38,302 bases of DNA from CAYJBH01 sp964370825 (GCA_964370825.1 CAYJKY010000034.1:1-38302), one strand, 5' to 3'. Shown: positions 8,245 to 15,944, numbered from the stretch's first letter. The notes: a model not told the origin generated them from the letters alone. Made by a program: numbers and translations.

Positions 8245-9777
8245 ATGAATATATTATTTGCGTTTGCTGATGATTGGGGAAGATATGCGAGCATCTATTC
8301 CGACCATGATAACGAAAACTCTGTTAATCGAATCATTTCTACACCGAATATAGACAGGATTGCACGAGAAGGAGCAGTTTTTAGGAACGCGATAGTTCCG
8401 GCTCCGAGCTGTACTCCCTGTCGCAGTGCGGTTTTGTCCGGTCAATACTTTTGGCAGACCGGTCTAGGTGCGATACTACTCGGTGCGCACTGGGACGATA
8501 AAATCCCAACCTATCCGCTTTTGTTGGAACAAAACGGGTATCACATCGGCTATACATATAAGGTTTGGGCACCGGGAGATAATCCTGATGCACCTTACGG
8601 TGGTGAGCGCAACGCATATATGAATCACGGAAAGGAATTTGGCGAATTTTCACAGTTTGTGACAAATAAATCTAAGGAAATAGGCATTGAATCTGCGAAG
8701 GAATTGCTATATGATGAGGTGCGAAACAACTTTAAAGATTTTCTAAATGCACGAAACCCCGACCAACCGTTTTGTTATTGGTGGGGCCCTACAAACACCC
8801 ATCGATTGTGGGAAAAGGGGAGTGGAAAGGCGCTTTGGGGGATAGAGCCGGACGAGCTAAAGGGGAAAATGCCGGAATGTCTGCCGGATGTATACGAGGT
8901 GCGGGAGGACTTTGCAGATTATCTTGGGGAAGCCCTTGCATATGATGCCGGTTTGGGTGTTTTACTGGAAGAGCTTGAGCATGCAGGAGAGCTAGACAAC
9001 ACACTGATTGTTGTTAGCGGCGACCACGGAATACCGGGTATGCCGAGGGGGAAATGCAACCTTTATAACCTTGGCTGTGATGTAGGGCTACTTGTCCGAT
9101 ATCCTAAAAAGATACCGCAAGGAAAGGATATCGACGACATTGTTAACATACAGGATTTAGCACCCACGTTTTTAGACTTTGCAGGGGTGGATATTCCGGT
9201 TGAAATGTCGGCAAAAAGCCTTAAAAATTTACTCTGTAATGAAAAAAACGGGCAGGTAGAGGCGGAGCGTGACTTTGCCGTATTAGGTCGAGAGCGTCAT
9301 GTCGACTGTGCAAGGGATGGTTACCTCCCATATCCACAAAGAGCAATACGCACAAAGGAATACCTTTATATTATCAACTTTGAGCCCAATCGTTGGCCTA
9401 TGGGCGACCCTCGCGGACTCGAGAATTCTGATCTGCAAATCCCGTGGGAGGTGCTGGAAAAAAACACCTTAATCGCCTATGCCGATCTCGATGCAAGCCC
9501 AACAAAGGCTTTTATGATTTGCAATCGAAGCGATGAAAGATATAAAGAGCTGTTTAATTTGGGTTTCTCAAAACGTCCATACGAAGAGCTTTACCATCTT
9601 CCGACCGATAGAGATACGGTAAGGAATATTGCACAAAACCCCGAGTACAGCGAGATAAAAGAAGCCCTAAAAAAACAACTCTACTCGGTGCTCGAGGAAA
9701 ATAACGATCCGCGAATAAACGAGCTAAACTGTCGATTTGAGCGGCTCCCCTTCACCTCGATTATAAATCGGATTTAG
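8245..9777 (+). CDS. Sulfatase (Cys-type formylglycine-dependent)
   Basis: A 510-residue hydrolase of the alkaline-phosphatase-like sulfatase family. The N-terminal ADDWG metal-binding motif and TPNIDRIAREG are typical. The active-site signature is SCTPCRSAV, where the first Cys of CTPCR is converted to formylglycine. In anaerobes this is done by the radical-SAM enzyme anSME, which is not in this window. GDHGIPG supplies further metal ligands. No signal peptide is present, so it is probably cytosolic and acts on imported substrates. The closest overall style is N-sulfoglucosamine sulfohydrolase/arylsulfatase A-like, but the substrate cannot be assigned. It follows the hydrogenase-GGDEF gene by 17 nt and is probably cotranscribed. 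The convergent arsenite exporter gene ends 4 nt away. Confidence 0.88.
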   Translation: MNILFAFADDWGRYASIYSDHDNENSVNRIISTPNIDRIAREGAVFRNAIVPAPSCTPCRSAVLSGQYFWQTGLGAILLGAHWDDKIPTYPLLLEQNGYHIGYTYKVWAPGDNPDAPYGGERNAYMNHGKEFGEFSQFVTNKSKEIGIESAKELLYDEVRNNFKDFLNARNPDQPFCYWWGPTNTHRLWEKGSGKALWGIEPDELKGKMPECLPDVYEVREDFADYLGEALAYDAGLGVLLEELEHAGELDNTLIVVSGDHGIPGMPRGKCNLYNLGCDVGLLVRYPKKIPQGKDIDDIVNIQDLAPTFLDFAGVDIPVEMSAKSLKNLLCNEKNGQVEAERDFAVLGRERHVDCARDGYLPYPQRAIRTKEYLYIINFEPNRWPMGDPRGLENSDLQIPWEVLEKNTLIAYADLDASPTKAFMICNRSDERYKELFNLGFSKRPYEELYHLPTDRDTVRNIAQNPEYSEIKEALKKQLYSVLEENNDPRINELNCRFERLPFTSIINRI

Positions 9778-9781
9778 TTTA

Positions 9782-10828
9782 TTACTGTTTAAACCAATGG
9801 GCGGCCTTGTTTGCTATCTTTACAAGCATTAGCATTACCGGAACCTCGACAAGAACTCCTACGATTGTGGCGAGGGCTACAGGACTGTCGGTGCCGAAAA
9901 GAGCGATTGCAACTGCTACCGCAAGTTCAAAAAAGTTTGATGCGCCTATCATGCCGGCAGGTGCCGCTATGTCATGAGGTAATTTCAGCATCTTGGAGGC
10001 AATATAGGCAATAAAGAAAATAAGAAATGTTTGGATAATCAGCGGAGCCGCAATCAAAAGAATATGCAAAGGATTTTCCAGTATTACGTTACCTTGAAAG
10101 GAAAAAATCAATGTTAGCGTCAACAGCAATCCTATGATTGTTATGTTTGAAAACTTAGGAATAAAGCCACTTTCGAAGTATTCGATACCTTTGTTTTTAA
10201 CAACAAAATGTCTCGTTAACACTCCGCCGGCAAGAGGTATTACGACAAAGAGAACAACCGAAAGTATTAGGGTGTCCCATGGTACGCTGACACCGCCGAC
10301 TCCAAGCAAAAAAGCAACTATTGGTGTAAAGGCAACCAATATTATTAGGTCGTTGGTGGCAACCTGAACCACCGTATATGCCGGATTCCCTTTGGTGAGA
10401 TGACTCCACACAAAAACCATTGCGGTGCAAGGTGCGGCACCGAGCAAAACAGCCCCGGCAAGGTAATCGGTTGCAAGCTGTGGCGTAATAATTTCGCTAA
10501 ACAACACAAAAAAGAACAGCCAGGCAATTCCAAACATGGTGAACGGTTTTATAAGCCAGTTTGTTACCCAGGTAACAAATAGCCCTTTGGGATTTTTTCC
10601 GACATCCTTTATGCTCTCAAAATCAACCTTCATCATCATGGGGTAGATCATCAGCCATATGAGTATCGCTATCGGTATTGATACGTTTGCATATTCGAAA
10701 TTACCCAAAAACTCCGGGATCATCGGAACAAATTTACCGATTAAAACCCCTACCACCATACATATAATCACCCATACAGTGAGATATTTCTCAAAAAAAC
10801 CTATTCCACTTACTCTGTTTTCTTTCAT
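9782..10828 (-). CDS. Arsenite efflux pump, ACR3 family
   Basis: A membrane exporter of the ACR3 branch (bile acid/arsenite/riboflavin transporter superfamily) that expels As(III), sometimes Sb(III), using the proton motive force. The 348 residues with about ten hydrophobic segments match the family. The signature GAAPCTAMVFVWSHLTKGNPAYT is present in pieces, including the Cys that is essential in characterised ACR3 proteins. The start ATG follows ATGAGGT. The promoter just upstream carries ArsR-like dyads (separate entries), yet no arsR or arsenate reductase gene is adjacent, so the repressor must be encoded elsewhere. Confidence 0.93.
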   Translation of the reverse strand: MKENRVSGIGFFEKYLTVWVIICMVVGVLIGKFVPMIPEFLGNFEYANVSIPIAILIWLMIYPMMMKVDFESIKDVGKNPKGLFVTWVTNWLIKPFTMFGIAWLFFFVLFSEIITPQLATDYLAGAVLLGAAPCTAMVFVWSHLTKGNPAYTVVQVATNDLIILVAFTPIVAFLLGVGGVSVPWDTLILSVVLFVVIPLAGGVLTRHFVVKNKGIEYFESGFIPKFSNITIIGLLLTLTLIFSFQGNVILENPLHILLIAAPLIIQTFLIFFIAYIASKMLKLPHDIAAPAGMIGASNFFELAVAVAIALFGTDSPVALATIVGVLVEVPVMLMLVKIANKAAHWFKQ

Positions 10829-10834
10829 AAATAT

Positions 10835-10874
10835 AACCTCATATTGTTAAATCAAATATTTTTGATATGAGGTT
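10835..10874 (-). promoter_or_regulatory. ArsR-like operator over the arsenite-exporter start point
   Basis: A nested dyad. The outer arms are AACCTCATAT/ATATGAGGTT. The inner palindrome ATCAAATATTTTTGAT (10851-10866) resembles ATCAAA-N4-TTTGAT sites bound by ArsR/SmtB repressors. It begins immediately after the -10 box and covers the expected +1, a position that suits repression. Confidence 0.6.
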
Positions 10875-10903
10875 ATTATACCGCCAAACGTACAAAAAGT
10901 CAA
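10875..10903 (-). promoter_or_regulatory. SigmaA promoter of the arsenite exporter
   Basis: Minus strand: TTGACT (10898-10903), 17-bp spacer, TATAAT (10875-10880). The -35 box overlaps the base of the terminator hairpin of the upstream histidine kinase gene. Confidence 0.82.
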
Positions 10904-10936
10904 CCCTTAAATCAAAAATAGTTGATTTAAGGGTTG
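10901..10936 (-). terminator. Terminator of the two-component operon, with an ArsR-like core
   Basis: A 15-bp perfect stem CAACCCTTAAATCAA/TTGATTTAAGGGTTG with a 6-nt loop, followed on the minus strand by ACTTTTTG. Its centre, ATCAAAAATAGTTGAT (10911-10926), resembles the ArsR-like dyad downstream. The centres of the two dyads are 60 bp apart. Confidence 0.7.
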
Positions 10937-10939
10937 GTG

Positions 10940-11731
10940 CTATCTAGGTAGAACAATAATGAAAGAGGTTCCGCTGTCCTGTACGCTTTCACAGCTTATT
11001 TTTCCGCCGTGCTTTTCTACTATCAGTTGTGTTATGTGTAATCCGAGTCCGCTACCGGACTTGTTTGGGGTCCTTGCCCCTGATGCGGTGAAGGTGCGCG
11101 TCCATATCAACTCGAGGTGTTCAGGTGCTATTCCTTCACCTGTGTCAGAGACGGTGATGGTAATGTTATTATCGTCGAAGTCAAGTGACAGCGCTATACT
11201 ATCGCCTTTTCCGCTGTGTTGAAGTGCATTTGTGGTCAGGTTATCAAGCACCCTTAAAAAGTGATCAACATCAAGAGCTAATAGAACCTCTGTGTCCTCG
11301 GGAAGGATCAGGTTTAGCTCTCGCTCGTCATATTTGCCTGAAACCTGCATCTGAATATAGTATTCCTCCAGAAGCTGAGCAACCTCAATATCCTCTTTTT
11401 TTAGGGTGAATTCCGGCTGCTCCAACTTTTGGGATAGATGAAGTTCATCCACCAATTTTTCAAGCGAGATTAATCGCCTGTCGATTATTCCAAGAAGTTT
11501 ATTACGCTCCTCCTCAGCCGGATTATCCATCAGTCTATCCACTCCGCCACGCACCGCTGCAAGTGGAGCCCTTAGGTCATGGGAGATATTTTGAAGTATT
11601 CGCGAACGTGCTTTTTCAGACTCGAGAAGCCGATTGTTCGTTGCCTCAAGCTGGAGCCCAACCTCGATTAGCCTTGCCGACAGCGCATCCGCACTGTTTA
11701 TCTCCGGCGATATAAATTTTTGTTCCGTCAT
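10940..11731 (-). CDS. Soluble sensor histidine kinase
   Basis: A 263-residue kinase of the HisKA/HATPase type with no membrane segment. The first ~48 residues are helical and likely coiled-coil (LEATNNRLLESEKARSRIL), leading straight into the H box NISHDLRAPL with the phospho-accepting His51. The N box (DNLTTNALQHS), G1 (VSDTGEGIAPEH) and G2 (GSGLGLHI) ATP-binding motifs are intact. There is no recognisable PAS, GAF or HAMP domain, so the input must come through the short N terminus or a partner protein. It follows its response regulator by 38 nt, with GGAG 9 nt before the ATG. The two genes share a promoter upstream of the regulator. Confidence 0.92.
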   Translation of the reverse strand: MTEQKFISPEINSADALSARLIEVGLQLEATNNRLLESEKARSRILQNISHDLRAPLAAVRGGVDRLMDNPAEEERNKLLGIIDRRLISLEKLVDELHLSQKLEQPEFTLKKEDIEVAQLLEEYYIQMQVSGKYDERELNLILPEDTEVLLALDVDHFLRVLDNLTTNALQHSGKGDSIALSLDFDDNNITITVSDTGEGIAPEHLELIWTRTFTASGARTPNKSGSGLGLHITQLIVEKHGGKISCESVQDSGTSFIIVLPR

Positions 11732-11769
11732 CTGTTAATACTCCATCATTATGTCGAGGTCTATTTCTG

Positions 11770-12447
11770 TTACCCACCTTTCGAAAAGCGATATCCCTTT
11801 GTCCAAACTGTCTCTATAAGGTCAACACAAAGTGGAGATTCCTCTAATTTTTTACGTAGTCGTGAGACGTTAACCATAACGGTCGCTCGGTCATTTTTAG
11901 TATAGGTTCCGTACAAAAATTTACCGATATCTTCATAGGTTATAACATCACCCTTAAAGGTAACTATCATATGCAAAAGATCATATTCTCTCGGAGTTAA
12001 CGGGATTTCCTCGCAGTCACACATCACCTTGTGGGTCACCGTGTCAAGCTCTAACGGACCATAGGTCTGTATCTGTGTGTTTGCTGTGCCCATGCGGCGT
12101 ATAACCGTTTTTATCCTCGCCTCTAGCTCTCTCATGCTGAATGGTTTTACCATATAGTCATCGGCACCAAGCATAAGTCCGTCAATTCTGTCGTCCTCCG
12201 CCACCTTGCCGGTTAAATATATAATGGGGGCATTGCTTACATTTCTAACATGTTCAAATGCGGTAAACCCATCCATCTCCGGCATCATTACATCCATTAC
12301 TATGCAGTCCACCTCTCTTTTTTTTAAAAAGGCGATGCCCTCCTTGGCAGTGCTACAACTTTTGACCTTGTACCCCTTTTCACAAAAACTCGAGGAAAGG
12401 ATTTCCAGCAACTCTATGTCGTCGTCGATAAAAAGTAATTTATTCAT
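11770..12447 (-). CDS. OmpR/PhoB-family response regulator
   Basis: 225 residues: a receiver domain with acidic pocket FIDDDIE, phospho-acceptor Asp52 (IVMDVMMPEMDG), Thr79 and Lys101 (MVKPF), and a C-terminal winged-helix DNA-binding domain from about 128 (PLTPREYDLLHMI, RATVMVNVSRLRKKLE, VWTKGYRF). It is the cognate regulator of the soluble kinase that follows. The genes just upstream are two small peptide genes and, divergently, a small exported protein. Those are natural candidates for its targets, but no operator can be assigned from sequence. Confidence 0.93.
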   Translation of the reverse strand: MNKLLFIDDDIELLEILSSSFCEKGYKVKSCSTAKEGIAFLKKREVDCIVMDVMMPEMDGFTAFEHVRNVSNAPIIYLTGKVAEDDRIDGLMLGADDYMVKPFSMRELEARIKTVIRRMGTANTQIQTYGPLELDTVTHKVMCDCEEIPLTPREYDLLHMIVTFKGDVITYEDIGKFLYGTYTKNDRATVMVNVSRLRKKLEESPLCVDLIETVWTKGYRFSKGG

Positions 12448-12473
12448 GGCTGACCTCTTAAAATATATATATC

Positions 12474-12502
12474 ATTATATCACTAACGAAACGAAACAAC
12501 AA
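12474..12502 (-). promoter_or_regulatory. Promoter of the two-component operon
   Basis: Minus strand: TTGTTG (12497-12502), 17-bp spacer, TATAAT (12474-12479). It lies between the peptide-gene terminator and the regulator ATG, so the regulator is transcribed separately from the peptides. Confidence 0.65.
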
Positions 12503-12513
12503 TAAAAAAATAA

Positions 12514-12550
12514 AAAAAGATTTCGCAGATAAAATCCACAAAATCTTTTT
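12514..12550 (-). terminator. Terminator downstream of the two peptide genes
   Basis: AAAAAGATTT/AAATCTTTTT arms around an 18-nt loop, with the 3' arm on the minus strand running on into a T tract. It ends the peptide transcript before the response regulator promoter. Confidence 0.65.
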
Positions 12551-12568
12551 AAATAAAAAGGTATTTAA

Positions 12569-12727
12569 TTAGGAGCAAACAGGACAGTTCGGTTTTGTGC
12601 CGTAGCCGTCATTTTCTCCAAAAATATCACCATATGCACCATCAGTCTCCGTATTGGGCTGTGTGCTATTCATTGTGTCGTTGATTGATACATCCTCGAT
12701 AGCAGGATTATTCCAGTTCTTTTTCAT
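12569..12727 (-). CDS. Small RiPP-precursor-like peptide, copy 2
   Basis: A 52-codon gene with GGAGG 8 nt before the ATG. The product starts MKKNWNNPAIEDVSINDTMN, contains TETDGAYGD and ends in NCPVCS with two Cys. It is clearly paralogous to the 45-residue peptide encoded just upstream: MKK, W5, P8, [IV]10, D12, I15, T18-M19, T22 and T-D-G-x-Y-x-D at 28-34 are shared, while the C-terminal parts differ. A conserved N-terminal half with a variable C terminus is typical of leader/core peptides that are modified after translation. The aromatic-xx-Pro leader and Thr-Met near the leader end recall paeninodin-type lasso precursors. No modifying enzyme is in the window, so the class is unproven. Confidence 0.6.
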   Translation of the reverse strand: MKKNWNNPAIEDVSINDTMNSTQPNTETDGAYGDIFGENDGYGTKPNCPVCS

Positions 12728-12792
12728 AATATTTCCTCCATTAAATAAAAGTGTTTTTGTTTGTTAGATAACCTGGGATATTGTAGCAGTAA

Positions 12793-12930
12793 TTAGCTTT
12801 CGTATGATACGTGCTCTTCACAGTTGTTATCAATGTAGCTACCATCAGTTAATACGCCTTGAACTGTGTTGTACATTGTCTCTGCTATGGCTATGTCCAT
12901 AACCTCGGGTGTTGTCCATGTCTTTTTCAT
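12793..12930 (-). CDS. Small RiPP-precursor-like peptide, copy 1
   Basis: A 45-codon gene, first of the tandem pair, with a strong GGAGG 7 nt before the ATG and its own sigmaA promoter. The product starts MKKTWTTPEVMDIAIAETMY, contains LTDGSYID and ends EEHVSYES. The C-terminal VxYxS ending and the Thr-Met junction resemble the paeninodin lasso precursor as I recall it. However, a ring-closing acid at core position 7-9 is not obvious if the core begins directly after Thr-Met: Asp would be at position 10. Alternatives are another RiPP class or a secreted signalling peptide. Neither peptide has a classical signal sequence. Confidence 0.6.
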   Translation of the reverse strand: MKKTWTTPEVMDIAIAETMYNTVQGVLTDGSYIDNNCEEHVSYES

Positions 12931-12990
12931 AATAATCCTCCAAAATAAATCTTTAATTGTTTCTGCGAGTTTGAATTAACTCTTGTACAT

Positions 12991-13019
12991 AGAATATCAT
13001 CAAAAGTCGTCAATGTCAA
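12991..13019 (-). promoter_or_regulatory. SigmaA promoter of the peptide genes
   Basis: Minus strand: perfect TTGACA (13014-13019), 17-bp spacer, TATTCT (12991-12996). This gives a leader of about 55 nt before the first peptide gene. Confidence 0.75.
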
Positions 13020-13177
13020 ATATCTAACTGTATTGATAGAATTGCCTTGTTATATAAAGTTACGCATATGTAAATATTAATAGTGGGCAGATGTAAATTT
13101 TTCGACTTTATATACATAATTAATAGGTATTGTTTTTTTGCTCGTACAAATCTAACAAAAATGATAGGGAATCTCGG

Positions 13178-13206
13178 TTGACATATTTTGTGTACTGTGG
13201 TAATAT
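13178..13206 (+). promoter_or_regulatory. SigmaA promoter of the small exported protein
   Basis: TTGACA (13178-13183), 17-bp spacer, TAATAT (13201-13206). It is divergent from the peptide promoter. The ~160 bp between the two promoters (13020-13177) holds no gene and is AT-rich. Confidence 0.7.
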
Positions 13207-13257
13207 TATTGTAGAAAACCACGTAGGTATGATGCAACAAACTTGAAATGAGACATT

Positions 13258-13647
13258 ATGAAAAAAATTGGTAAATATCTTCTTGTTTCCCTGTGTATTT
13301 CGTCTGTTTTAGCTGTTACTGCAATTTTTGCAGAAGGTTTGCAAAGTTCAAGCAACTATGATGAAGATCTGGGACTATGGGGCAACTTTTATAAATCCTT
13401 TGTTGACTTTTGGTCGGACGAAGCAGCAACCGAGGACGATGAGGTTCAGGATACAACTAAATCCATGAACGGAGACGAACAGATAGAGGAGGCGGAAACA
13501 CCGTTATCCTCCGGTAATTTGACGCAGGCCGGATCGACAATCTCCTTTATAATGGTGGGAGTTATGATTATACTTTTGTTGGTTGTGGTCGTTACATTAA
13601 TCAGACAGCAAAAGAAACTTAAATCACACTTGAGAGGCAAACAATAA
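13258..13647 (+). CDS. Small exported, C-terminally membrane-anchored protein of unknown function
   Basis: 129 residues that I do not recognise. An N-terminal signal peptide (MKKIGKYLLVSLCISSVLA, likely cleavage after AIFA near residue 25) is followed by an acidic, low-complexity ectodomain (about 26-90, many Asp/Glu and Ser/Thr), then one membrane span (about 95-114, IMVGVMIILLLVVVVTLI) and a short basic cytoplasmic tail. This suggests type I topology. The ribosome binding site is weak. It stands alone between its own promoter and terminator, divergent from the peptide genes. Confidence 0.65.
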   Translation: MKKIGKYLLVSLCISSVLAVTAIFAEGLQSSSNYDEDLGLWGNFYKSFVDFWSDEAATEDDEVQDTTKSMNGDEQIEEAETPLSSGNLTQAGSTISFIMVGVMIILLLVVVVTLIRQQKKLKSHLRGKQ

Positions 13648-13663
13648 TAATACCAAATAACTT

Positions 13664-13699
13664 AGCGGGATAGGCAATGAACCTATCCTGCTTTTTTTT
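13664..13699 (+). terminator. Intrinsic terminator after the exported-protein gene
   Basis: GCGGGATAGG, a 7-nt loop and CCTATCCTGC (one G-T pair), followed by eight T. Confidence 0.88.
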
Positions 13700-13724
13700 G
13701 CAGGTATTTGTCGATATTTTTTTA

Positions 13725-13753
13725 TGGAAATATTTACCATTTAAATGTATAAT
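13725..13753 (+). promoter_or_regulatory. Promoter of noc
   Basis: A weak -35 (TGGAAA, 13725-13730), 17-bp spacer and perfect TATAAT (13748-13753). Confidence 0.55.
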
Positions 13754-13784
13754 GACAATATAGGAAGAAAAAGGAGTGTTTACC

Positions 13785-14615
13785 ATGTTTGGAATAAAAA
13801 GCAAGGAGCCCTCGCAGAGCGGAATTAAATATAAAAGCGAGATTATGTCGTTACCGATAGGACGAATAAGACCTTCTACCTTTCAGGCACGAAGGCACTT
13901 TGATGAGGTTGAGCTACAGGAGTTGGCAAACAGCATTAAACAAAACGGACTTTTACAGCCGGTAAGTGTAATAAAAAGTGGATTTGATTATACACTTATA
14001 GCAGGTGAAAGACGTCTTCGTGCCTGTAAACTTGCAGGTCTGCAAAGAATACCGGCAATTCTGTACGACATAGAAAAAAACGAGCTTGCGGTGCTTTCTT
14101 ACATAGAGAACAGTATGAGAAGTGAGCTCTCTGCATTTGAGCAGGCAGCAGCAATAAAGCAGTTCATGGAGCTGTTTTCCTATAATCAGACTGAGGCGGC
14201 GGAAAGACTACATATGTCGCAGGGTGCACTTGCAAACAAGTTGAGGTTACTAAATCTCACCTTTGCACAAACCGAATATTGCATAGAAAATCGCCTTACC
14301 GAAAGACACGCCAGAGCAATGCTTAGGTTAAACGGCGAGGAGACACAGACTGCGTTTTTGGAAACGGTGGTTGCAAAGCGGTTAAATGTAAAGGAGAGCG
14401 AACGGTTGGTGGAGAGGTATCTTACAACCCCGGTTTTGCAAAAAAGAAAAGCGGTGCCGGTTGTTAAGGATGTAAGACTTTTTATCAACACCATCAACCG
14501 TGCTGTAGACATAATGAAAAGTAGCGGGATACCTGCCGAAGCTACAAAAACACAGGATGAATATTTTATAGAGTACAGGGTAAAGATACCTATAGGTGAC
14601 AACAGGGTAAAATAA
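13785..14615 (+). CDS. noc: ParB-family nucleoid occlusion protein (Noc-like)
   Basis: 276 residues from the ATG at 13785, which has AAGGAG 8 nt upstream. An in-frame GTG at 13776 overlaps that site and is rejected. The N-terminal ParB/CTPase domain carries RPSTFQARRHFDE, QNGLLQPVSV and the GERRLRA motif. A helix-turn-helix region (about 130-165, TQTEAAERL-type with SQGALANKLRLLNL) and NRLTERHARAML follow. The C-terminal part (VKDVRLFINTINRAVDIMKSSG ... EYRVKIP) resembles Noc more than Spo0J. Noc binds scattered DNA sites and blocks FtsZ ring assembly over the nucleoid. No parA/soj or rsmG/mnmG neighbour is present, which leaves some doubt between Noc and a second ParB. Confidence 0.82.
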   Translation: MFGIKSKEPSQSGIKYKSEIMSLPIGRIRPSTFQARRHFDEVELQELANSIKQNGLLQPVSVIKSGFDYTLIAGERRLRACKLAGLQRIPAILYDIEKNELAVLSYIENSMRSELSAFEQAAAIKQFMELFSYNQTEAAERLHMSQGALANKLRLLNLTFAQTEYCIENRLTERHARAMLRLNGEETQTAFLETVVAKRLNVKESERLVERYLTTPVLQKRKAVPVVKDVRLFINTINRAVDIMKSSGIPAEATKTQDEYFIEYRVKIPIGDNRVK

Positions 14616-14631
14616 CAACACCATCAACATG

Positions 14632-14664
14632 TGTCGCAAACTTTTCTGTTTGCGATGCTTTTTT
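14632..14664 (+). terminator. Intrinsic terminator after noc
   Basis: TCGCAAAC, a 6-nt loop, GTTTGCGA and then a run of T. Confidence 0.82.
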
Positions 14665-14678
14665 GTTTCTTTATTTTG

Positions 14679-14707
14679 TTTACATCACATTTATAATAAG
14701 GTATAAT
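14679..14707 (+). promoter_or_regulatory. SigmaA promoter of dgoD
   Basis: TTTACA (14679-14684), 17-bp spacer, TATAAT (14702-14707). Confidence 0.72.
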
Positions 14708-14742
14708 ATCATCAAAATCAAATATAAAAGAGGTAGGCTATT

Positions 14743-15891
14743 ATGAAGATTAAGACAATCGAGCTTTTTAAGGTTGAACCGAGGTGGCTTTTCGTTAAGA
14801 TTACGACAGATTCCGGAATTACCGGCTGGGGTGAACCCATAGTAGAGGGCAGGGCGGACACCGTCGCAGCTGCTGTGGAGGAGATGAGCGACTATCTGAT
14901 AGGAAGAAACGCCGGTGACATAGAAGACATATGGCAGACGCTCTACCGAGGAACCTTTTATCGAGGAGGTCCGGTTATATGTAGTGCGATGTCCGGAATT
15001 GAGCAGGCATTATGGGACATAAAAGGGAAATATTACAACGCACCGGTCTATGAATTGCTGGGCGGTGCGGTTAAGGACAGGCTGAGAATGTATTGCTGGA
15101 TAGGTGGAGACAACCCTGACGACGTTGCAAAACATGCTGTCGAGATGTATGAGCAGGGTTTTACCGCAGTTAAGATGAACGGAACTCCTCCGATAAAATG
15201 GATAGACAGCTACTCGCACATTCAGGATGTGAGCGATAGGGTTGCATCCATAAGAGATGTACTGGGATACAAAATCGATATAGCGATAGACTTCCACGGT
15301 AGGGTGCATAAATCCATGGCAAGAATGCTAATGAAGGAGCTGGAGCAGTACAACCTAATGTTTATAGAGGAGCCGGTACTCACCGAGAATGAGGAGGCCT
15401 TTGTCGAACTGCGAAGGCACACCTGCACCCCGATAGCTACCGGTGAGAGAAACTATACCCGTTGGGGTTTTAAAAACATTATAACCGGCGGAGGGGTTGA
15501 TATTATCCAACCGGATCTCAGCCATGCAGGAGGTATTTTAGAGTGCAAAAAAATAGCCGCTATGGCGGAAGCATATGACGTCGCCATAGCTCCCCACTGT
15601 CCGCTCGGACCTATTGCACTGTCGGCATGTGTTCAGCTGGATTTTGGAACACCGAATGCCGTTATTCAGGAGCAAAGCCTTGGGATACACTATAACCAAG
15701 GCTCGGATCTGCTAGACTATCTGTCGGATCGGTCGGTTTTTGAATTTAAGGGTGGTTACATAAGCAGGCCCACCGCTCCGGGGCTCGGCATAAGCGTAAA
15801 CGAAGAAAAGGTTAGGGAGATGGCAAAAAAGGGACACAGCTGGAAAAACCCCATCTGCAGAACCGACGACGGAAGCATTGCCGAATGGTAA
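14743..15891 (+). CDS. dgoD: D-galactonate dehydratase
   Basis: An enolase-superfamily (mandelate racemase subgroup) enzyme that dehydrates D-galactonate to 2-keto-3-deoxy-galactonate, the first step of the De Ley-Doudoroff galactonate route. Its 382 residues equal the length of E. coli DgoD, and it aligns with that protein along its whole length from memory (GWGEP, EGRADTV, FYRGGP, IDQALWDIKGK-type stretch, APHCPLGPIAL, C-terminal SIAEW). The expected metal ligands Asp183, Glu209 and Glu235 and the catalytic His185 and His285 fall at the same numbers. No 2-keto-3-deoxygalactonate kinase or aldolase is adjacent, so the rest of the route must be elsewhere, or the true substrate may be a related sugar acid. 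Confidence 0.88.
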   Translation: MKIKTIELFKVEPRWLFVKITTDSGITGWGEPIVEGRADTVAAAVEEMSDYLIGRNAGDIEDIWQTLYRGTFYRGGPVICSAMSGIEQALWDIKGKYYNAPVYELLGGAVKDRLRMYCWIGGDNPDDVAKHAVEMYEQGFTAVKMNGTPPIKWIDSYSHIQDVSDRVASIRDVLGYKIDIAIDFHGRVHKSMARMLMKELEQYNLMFIEEPVLTENEEAFVELRRHTCTPIATGERNYTRWGFKNIITGGGVDIIQPDLSHAGGILECKKIAAMAEAYDVAIAPHCPLGPIALSACVQLDFGTPNAVIQEQSLGIHYNQGSDLLDYLSDRSVFEFKGGYISRPTAPGLGISVNEEKVREMAKKGHSWKNPICRTDDGSIAEW

Positions 15892-15944
15892 CCTCCCAAG
15901 CAATTTTATTACCTGAATTTCCCTGTAAAATATACAATGTATAT

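Noticed and set aside
12569..12930. Calling the two peptides lasso peptides outright
   Set aside because: No lasso cyclase, protease or transporter in the window, and with a core directly after Thr-Met the ring acid is not at positions 7-9 in copy 1.
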